A stretch of DNA of 64,000 nt from a virus, in IMG/VR virus record IMGVR_UViG_3300035145_001165, positions 1 through 64,000 of that record, one strand, 5' to 3'. The position numbers and the translations under genes were made by a program. Under the pieces are notes generated by a model. That model had not been told where the DNA came from and did not search any database. It saw only the letters and a program-made list of their open reading frames with translations. Below are positions 60,394 to 64,000 of the stretch, piece after piece. Each line of letters opens with the position of its first letter. Position 1 is the stretch's first letter.

Positions 60394-60414
60394 CCTCACC
60401 ACCCTCGGGTGAGG
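60394..60414 (-). other. Hairpin in psbA leader
   Basis: Minus-strand CCTCACC-CGAGGGT-GGTGAGG, a 7-bp stem with a 7-base loop, 51-71 bases before the psbA start. No T run follows. It could protect mRNA or affect translation. Confidence 0.5.
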
Positions 60415-60427
60415 ATATGAGAGACGT

Positions 60428-60435
60428 GATTTATA
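60428..60435 (-). promoter_or_regulatory. Late-type promoter motif TATAAATC
   Basis: Minus-strand TATAAATC, one base off the T4 late core, 85 bases upstream of the psbA ATG. It would allow psbA expression late in infection too. Confidence 0.4.
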
Positions 60436-60506
60436 CACCCTAGAGGTCTCGGTTTGTGGGGTGTTTACAACAGTCTAAAAAACGTTACGTTTCTTAACCG
60501 ATGATT

Positions 60507-60513
60507 TATTTAG
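60507..60513 (-). promoter_or_regulatory. Late-type motif CTAAATA
   Basis: Minus-strand CTAAATAAATC directly behind the -10 of the sigma70-type psbA promoter. Confidence 0.4.
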
Positions 60514-60540
60514 TATACAGGAGTTCGGTTTTCCTGTCAA
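60512..60540 (-). promoter_or_regulatory. Sigma70-type psbA promoter TTGACA-N17-TATACT
   Basis: Minus strand: consensus -35 TTGACA (60535-60540), 17-base spacer, TATACT (60512-60517). The -35 overlaps the stop of the carbamoyltransferase gene. Best promoter match in the window. Leader length is about 160 bases. Confidence 0.78.
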
Positions 60541-62276
60541 GACTCAGAAGATAAGTACTTGTACTCATTAGCAAGCGTGTCCTCGTCCACAAAGTAAACG
60601 TAGTCAAGCATTGAATCTTGGAGTGTGTCCAATGCGTCTTGCTTAGTGTGCACCAAGGGTTTACCTGCGAGATTGAAACTGGTGTTCATCAGAACTGGAA
60701 CGCCAGTGATCTTATTATACTCTCTCAAGACTTCCGACATAAAACCTGTTGTGACAGTTTGCATTCTGCACGTACCGTCCACGTGGATGACGCCAGGGAT
60801 CTCTTGTAATGCTTTCTCTTTAGCATCAAAAGATATGGTCATATTAGGTGACGAGGTGACACCAAGCGTCTCAAAGTAATCTTGGAAGTATTCTTCCAGG
60901 ATGATACCTGCAAAGGGGCGATACCATTCTCTCTTCTTAATCAGATTCAGACGGTCCTTAGCGTCCTTCTGACGGGCATCAAACAGGATCGAACGGTGTC
61001 CAAGGGCACGGGGTCCTGCCTCAGGGTTACCATCGTACAGCGCCACAGAGCGACCATCAGCAATCAACTGAGCGATCTCCTGTGCAGTAGCACCCTTGCC
61101 ACCGACCTCAGGTTGTGGGTCTAAGTGATGGTAGAAGGTGTCCAGCATCGGGTGTGGGGTAGCATCGTTGGTTGCTTTCCTATAGATGTACCACGCTGCA
61201 CCCAAGCTGTTACCAGTGTCATCAGCATTAGGTTCAAAATAGAAGTTGACATCAGGATTATTTGCAATCAAATAATTGTTGGCAACAACATTCAGACCAT
61301 ATCCACCAGTAATAATGACATCTTTTAGTCCTGTTTTCTTCACCCAACGCTGCACCATATGATTCAATGCCTGTTGCGTCTGGCGCTGAAGGTGGTATGC
61401 CCAGTCAGCATAAGGTTTGTGGTTCTCAGGTGTAACCTTACCTGTCATCTTTGCCTTAGGATTAGCGACAGTAACACACCAGGATTCGTGAGTCAGGTAC
61501 TGATCGATAGGAGTTGATCCGATGAACAGTGGAGGGAAGTCCTTAGGTTCACCATAAGCAGCAAGACCCATCGTCTTGCCATTCTCCATAGGACCCTCAC
61601 CAATAAGAGTGGTACCACTCTCATATGTTTTGGTGATACCGAAACTACTCTTGAGACTAAGTTCGCAACCAGGATACTTTGCCTGAAGTTTCTTACAGAA
61701 ATCGTAGTAACCCTTGGGTCTGTTGGCGTGCGTCCTAGGGTTGGTAGGATTACGCATCCAGAATGCTTTATAAAGTTCCTTATAAAGACAAGGTTGCTGG
61801 ATTGCATACACGCTTTCTGTTTCTCTACCGATCCACTCTGCTGTAGGGAGACCAGTAGCAGGATCAACAGCAACTGGTTCATCATCAGGATCATAGATCT
61901 GAGAACCATCGCGATCAATCACAAACACCAATGCCCTTTCAAATCCACTGTTATTATAAGCATTAAACAAGTGCGAGATATGGTGCGCCGCAGTTAGATC
62001 AATGAAATCTGTATCAGGATCTAGATTTAATTTCTTACAGATGTAACAACGATATACATCTAAGTATGCAGGGTGATGTGTCGGTGACTGCATCACCACA
62101 GTATTAATAGGACCCTTTGCAGCAGCAATTGCTCTGTCGATAGCACTGAAGGGTTGCTTATCTCTCTTCTCTCCAGTGTACCTCTCTTCCTTAGCAAAGA
62201 ATTCAAGTTCACCGTCACAGATAACACAGACACTGGAATCGTGCGCTGTACTAAAACCAAGAACTCTATAACTCAT
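60537..62276 (-). CDS. Carbamoyltransferase, NodU/TobZ family
   Basis: 579 residues. N-terminal domain: GFSTAHDSSVCVICDGELEF, in pieces GFSTAHDSSVC and FFAKEERYTGEKRD, then THHPAYLDVYR and AAHHISHLFNAYNNSGF with metal-binding His residues. C-terminal domain: EAGPRALGHRSILFDAR and PVLMNTSFNLAGKPLV, typical of this family. Relatives transfer a carbamoyl group from carbamoyl phosphate to a hydroxyl of a sugar or antibiotic via carbamoyl-AMP. It is common in cyanophages, where the substrate is unknown. The gene is flanked by a terminator upstream and the psbA promoter downstream. Confidence 0.9.
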   Translation of the reverse strand: MSYRVLGFSTAHDSSVCVICDGELEFFAKEERYTGEKRDKQPFSAIDRAIAAAKGPINTVVMQSPTHHPAYLDVYRCYICKKLNLDPDTDFIDLTAAHHISHLFNAYNNSGFERALVFVIDRDGSQIYDPDDEPVAVDPATGLPTAEWIGRETESVYAIQQPCLYKELYKAFWMRNPTNPRTHANRPKGYYDFCKKLQAKYPGCELSLKSSFGITKTYESGTTLIGEGPMENGKTMGLAAYGEPKDFPPLFIGSTPIDQYLTHESWCVTVANPKAKMTGKVTPENHKPYADWAYHLQRQTQQALNHMVQRWVKKTGLKDVIITGGYGLNVVANNYLIANNPDVNFYFEPNADDTGNSLGAAWYIYRKATNDATPHPMLDTFYHHLDPQPEVGGKGATAQEIAQLIADGRSVALYDGNPEAGPRALGHRSILFDARQKDAKDRLNLIKKREWYRPFAGIILEEYFQDYFETLGVTSSPNMTISFDAKEKALQEIPGVIHVDGTCRMQTVTTGFMSEVLREYNKITGVPVLMNTSFNLAGKPLVHTKQDALDTLQDSMLDYVYFVDEDTLANEYKYLSSES

Positions 62277-62300
62277 AAAAAAAGGGAGCGCGATGCTCCC
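62277..62300 (-). terminator. Rho-independent terminator
   Basis: Minus-strand GGGAGC-ATCGC-GCTCCC followed by seven T, directly before the carbamoyltransferase ATG. It ends transcripts of the hli/91-residue block. Confidence 0.85.
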
Positions 62301-62309
62301 AGTATAACA
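62301..62309 (-). promoter_or_regulatory. Extended -10 promoter candidate TGTTATACT
   Basis: Minus-strand TGTTATACT. The predicted start (about 62294) is inside the terminator hairpin, giving an 18-base leader for the carbamoyltransferase gene. Confidence 0.45.
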
Positions 62310-62317
62310 GGATATTG

Positions 62318-62325
62318 ATATTTAG
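62318..62325 (-). promoter_or_regulatory. Late-type motif CTAAATAT
   Basis: Minus-strand CTAAATAT overlaps the stop region of the 91-residue gene, 42 bases before the carbamoyltransferase ATG. Late transcripts from here would have to pass the terminator hairpin. Confidence 0.35.
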
Positions 62326-62597
62326 GGTGCCTTTGAAGGTTCAAAAGGTGACCGATTTTTATTTTTAATTACAATGAAGGCGTCCTTGTTATATTTGCGG
62401 GTACCCTTGACAGGTGCCCACTTAGTACCAGCGCCATCAATTTCATAAACAGAGGTGCCTGCGATCTCTACAGCAACATCATCACCGTAGTCCCAACCTA
62501 ATGCTTCCAGAGCAATGGCGAGTTGTCCAAGCATACCTCCAGGATACATTACGTGGTCTTCCATAACGTGTTCTTCGGGTTCAAGATTTCCGTGCAT
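62322..62597 (-). CDS. Conserved cyanophage hypothetical protein
   Basis: 91 residues. The N-terminus is rich in His/Glu/Met (EPEEHVMEDHVMYPGGMLG), followed by LAIALEALGWDYGDDVAVEI and KWAPVKGTRKYNKDAFIV. Alpha/beta composition. Similar proteins occur close to hli genes in other cyanomyoviruses; no known function. An extended -10 element lies 22 bases upstream. Confidence 0.68.
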   Translation of the reverse strand: MHGNLEPEEHVMEDHVMYPGGMLGQLAIALEALGWDYGDDVAVEIAGTSVYEIDGAGTKWAPVKGTRKYNKDAFIVIKNKNRSPFEPSKAP

Positions 62598-62618
62598 TCA
62601 AGTAGGGGCGACCAGTAA

Positions 62619-62627
62619 AGTATAGCA
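62619..62627 (-). promoter_or_regulatory. Extended -10 promoter candidate TGCTATACT
   Basis: Minus-strand TGCTATACT between the hli stop and the 91-residue gene. No convincing -35. Confidence 0.35.
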
Positions 62628-62634
62628 GGTTTTC

Positions 62635-62742
62635 TCACCAAACGCCAGGGATGACCTGACCTGTTGTGAAGTAAGCACCAACTGCGGCAATGAAACCAAT
62701 CATAGCGGCGCGACCATTCCAACGTTCTGCTTTTTCAGTCAT
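62635..62742 (-). CDS. hli: High-light-inducible protein (Hli), short form
   Basis: 35 residues from ATG at 62742. The Hli signature E-x2-NGRxAMxGF is present as AERWNGRAAMIGFIAA, with the chlorophyll-binding Glu and Asn/Arg; one transmembrane helix follows. Hli proteins dissipate excess light energy and help PSII assembly and repair, so this complements psbA and psbD. The start overlaps the stop of the 49-residue gene by 8 bases. Confidence 0.9.
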   Translation of the reverse strand: MTEKAERWNGRAAMIGFIAAVGAYFTTGQVIPGVW

Positions 62743-62884
62743 TGTTTTCTAGTGTGAGGTTTTTAATGATAATTTTTTCACCATCGTGGGTGAACTGTAG
62801 CTCGTCATCAGGATGCCACAGAAGCTCTTCGTACATATCGTCAAGCTTTTGCATATCCTTCCACAAAGCATCAGGGTCTGGCAT
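62735..62884 (-). CDS. Conserved small cyanophage protein
   Basis: 49 residues from ATG at 62884: MPDPDALWKDMQKLDDMYEE, then LLWHPDDELQFTHDGEKIII. This pattern is familiar from several cyanomyoviruses near hli genes. It is acidic and probably cytosolic. The hli start lies within its last codons, so hli translation may be coupled to it. Confidence 0.72.
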   Translation of the reverse strand: MPDPDALWKDMQKLDDMYEELLWHPDDELQFTHDGEKIIIKNLTLENND

Positions 62885-62911
62885 AATTCTAAGATATTTC
62901 TTCTAATTATA

Positions 62912-63115
62912 TCAGAAAATACCGAAGAAGAATTTACCAGTGATAGCATATGAAATGAAACCAGAGATGATACCCATCATCGCCCAGCGTCCATTGTACT
63001 TTTCAATGTACTCCTGAGGGGAATCAAGTCCCTTACGGTTGTACTCTTCGACAACCATCTGGGGTTCTTTGGCAAACAGATTATTCTGTCCGTACTCATT
63101 GGTCGTAACAGTCAT
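62912..63115 (-). CDS. hli: High-light-inducible protein (Hli), long form
   Basis: 67 residues from ATG at 63115 (MTVTTNEYGQNNLFAKEPQM); the frame is open upstream but that part covers the pstS terminator. Hli motif at 43-58: EKYNGRWAMMGIISGFISYA with the conserved Glu, Asn and Arg, followed by one transmembrane helix ending GKFFFGIF. Long forms with an N-terminal extension are typical in cyanophages. A sigma70-type promoter starts about 18 bases upstream. Confidence 0.92.
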   Translation of the reverse strand: MTVTTNEYGQNNLFAKEPQMVVEEYNRKGLDSPQEYIEKYNGRWAMMGIISGFISYAITGKFFFGIF

Positions 63116-63139
63116 TGAAGTATTGTGAAGAACTGTAAC

Positions 63140-63169
63140 ATTATATAGCATAGAAAAGGGGGGCGTCAA
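63140..63169 (-). promoter_or_regulatory. Sigma70-type promoter TTGACG-N18-TATAAT with -35 in terminator loop
   Basis: Minus strand: -35 TTGACG (63164-63169) lies in the loop of the pstS terminator hairpin, 18-base spacer, -10 TATAAT (63140-63145). It would drive the long hli and following genes. Confidence 0.65.
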
Positions 63170-63176
63170 GCCCCCC
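63154..63176 (-). terminator. Rho-independent terminator of pstS
   Basis: Minus-strand GGGGGGC-TTGAC-GCCCCCC followed by TTTTC, 27 bases after the pstS stop. Confidence 0.85.
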
Positions 63177-63203
63177 ATCGTTAGGATTCCTTAACAATCC
63201 ACA

Positions 63204-64000
63204 TCACTTCAGCTTATCAGTGGCAGCGAGTGCCTTCTGACGCAACTCCTCAGGAAGAGGAACATAACCAAGAGCGTCTGCTTTACCCTGTTGTGTAGGG
63301 GTCAGCATCCAGTTGAGCATCTCCTTCACCTCAGCATTCTTCTCATACTCAGGATACGCTAGGATCCAAGTAAGGGAGACAATAGGGTATGCATTGGAAC
63401 CAGCAGGGTTAGCGTCAGCACCACGAAGCTGATCGTCCAGGACGATCTTTGATAGACCTGCTGCAGATGTTTCAGCATTTGCTGTGACATAATTACCTGC
63501 CTTGTTTTGTAGAGCAACCTGTTGGAACTTACCACCACTTACATAACCATAATTCAGATAACCGATAGCACCTTCAGTGTTCTTGATGTTACCAGCAACA
63601 CCAGAGTTGCCCTTACCACCAATACCAACTGGCCACATAACAGACTTACCAGTTCCTACAGTCTTCTTCCACTCAGGAGAGAATGCTGACAGAGAGTTAG
63701 TGAAACCTTTGGTGGTGCCACTACCATCAGAGCGATGAACGGTAACAATCTGCTTGTCAGCACAACCAAATGTGCTCCAGTTAGTAATCTTACCAAGGAA
63801 AACATCAGCAAGTTCAGTCTGTGTCATCTTGGCATCACAACCAGGATAGTTGTATGCAGGAACGATAGCACCACCAGTCATAGGAATGTGAACCATACCT
63901 TCAGCAGGTTGCTTGCTGTCCTTTACGGCACCATCAGAGGCACCGAAGTCAACAGTCTTTGCCTTGAACTGACGGACACCAGCACCACTACCAACTGCTT
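63204..64000 (-). CDS. pstS: Phosphate-binding protein PstS, N-terminus outside window
   Basis: 265 codons open to the right edge; the N-terminal part with the signal peptide is missing. The frame contains AVGSGAGVRQFKAKTVDFGA at the edge, then GASDGAV, NYPGCDAKMTQTELADVF, HRSDGSGTTKGFTNSL with the phosphate-binding SGTT loop, and GNSGVAG. These are PstS signatures. PstS catches phosphate in the periplasm for the Pst ABC transporter; cyanophage copies are used when the host is short of phosphate. The C-terminus ends LRQKALAATDKLK, complete. A strong terminator follows. Confidence 0.94.
   Translation of the reverse strand, partial: AVGSGAGVRQFKAKTVDFGASDGAVKDSKQPAEGMVHIPMTGGAIVPAYNYPGCDAKMTQTELADVFLGKITNWSTFGCADKQIVTVHRSDGSGTTKGFTNSLSAFSPEWKKTVGTGKSVMWPVGIGGKGNSGVAGNIKNTEGAIGYLNYGYVSGGKFQQVALQNKAGNYVTANAETSAAGLSKIVLDDQLRGADANPAGSNAYPIVSLTWILAYPEYEKNAEVKEMLNWMLTPTQQGKADALGYVPLPEELRQKALAATDKLK

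Noticed and set aside
62749-62949. Minus-strand ORF of 66 codons
   Set aside because: It competes with the 49-residue gene at 62735-62884, whose sequence is a familiar cyanophage protein; the 66-codon frame has no such pattern.

Overview
The window is part of the genome of a T4-like marine cyanophage (a cyanomyovirus). It combines T4-type tail, baseplate and late-expression genes (gp53, gp48, gp54, gp26, gp27, gp5-like hub, gp4, gp32, gp33) with genes typical of phages of marine Synechococcus and Prochlorococcus: psbA, psbD, two high-light-inducible genes (hli), CP12, phosphate-binding PstS, PhoH, ThyX, a NodU-type carbamoyltransferase and three tRNAs. Nothing looks bacterial-chromosomal: genes are packed with 1-4 bp stop/start overlaps, many are very small, and TATAAATA-like late motifs lie about 20-40 bp before many structural genes. 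I infer a Synechococcus or Prochlorococcus host but cannot tell which.

Layout. Positions 1-30240 (all minus strand) hold an adhesion and tail-fibre region. It contains an open-ended first gene, two paralogues sharing an N-terminal module, a glycine-rich protein with a cupredoxin module, an FN3-repeat fibre, a 3238-residue protein with a subtilisin-like protease and several cupredoxin and YHYH-like modules, two 2-oxoglutarate (2OG) Fe(II) oxygenases flanking a tail-assembly-chaperone-like gene, three tandem tail-collar proteins and a 2161-residue fibre or baseplate protein. Positions 30270-32760 hold small genes, a glutaredoxin-like gene, another 2OG oxygenase, tRNA-Asn and tRNA-Leu. Positions 32765-43540 (minus) hold the baseplate hub: spike, gp5-like hub, CP12, gp27-like, a tape-measure-like protein with an M23 peptidase, gp26 and gp54. 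Divergent late motifs at 43541-43573 separate this from a plus-strand block (43571-47595) of gp4, a conserved protein, gp48 and an enlarged gp53.

From 47584 rightward everything is again on the minus strand. Positions 47584-51769 carry gp32, tRNA-Thr, gp33, a DUF1825-like gene, a PD-(D/E)XK nuclease and PhoH. Positions 51778-57925 carry ThyX, three more 2OG oxygenases, a glutaredoxin and many small conserved genes. Positions 58009-64000 carry psbD, a small overlapping ORF, psbA, the carbamoyltransferase, two hli genes and the start-truncated pstS.

How it fits together: the structural genes build a contractile tail with an unusually elaborate set of surface proteins. The photosynthesis set (D1, D2, Hli, CP12) would keep light reactions running while restraining the Calvin cycle in the infected cell. 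PstS and possibly PhoH point to phosphate stress, and ThyX, glutaredoxin, gp32 and the nuclease support DNA synthesis. The most unusual features are the protease/cupredoxin virion protein, six 2OG oxygenases in 64 kb, the domain-enlarged gp53 and gp5, and promoters that overlap the terminator of the preceding gene.
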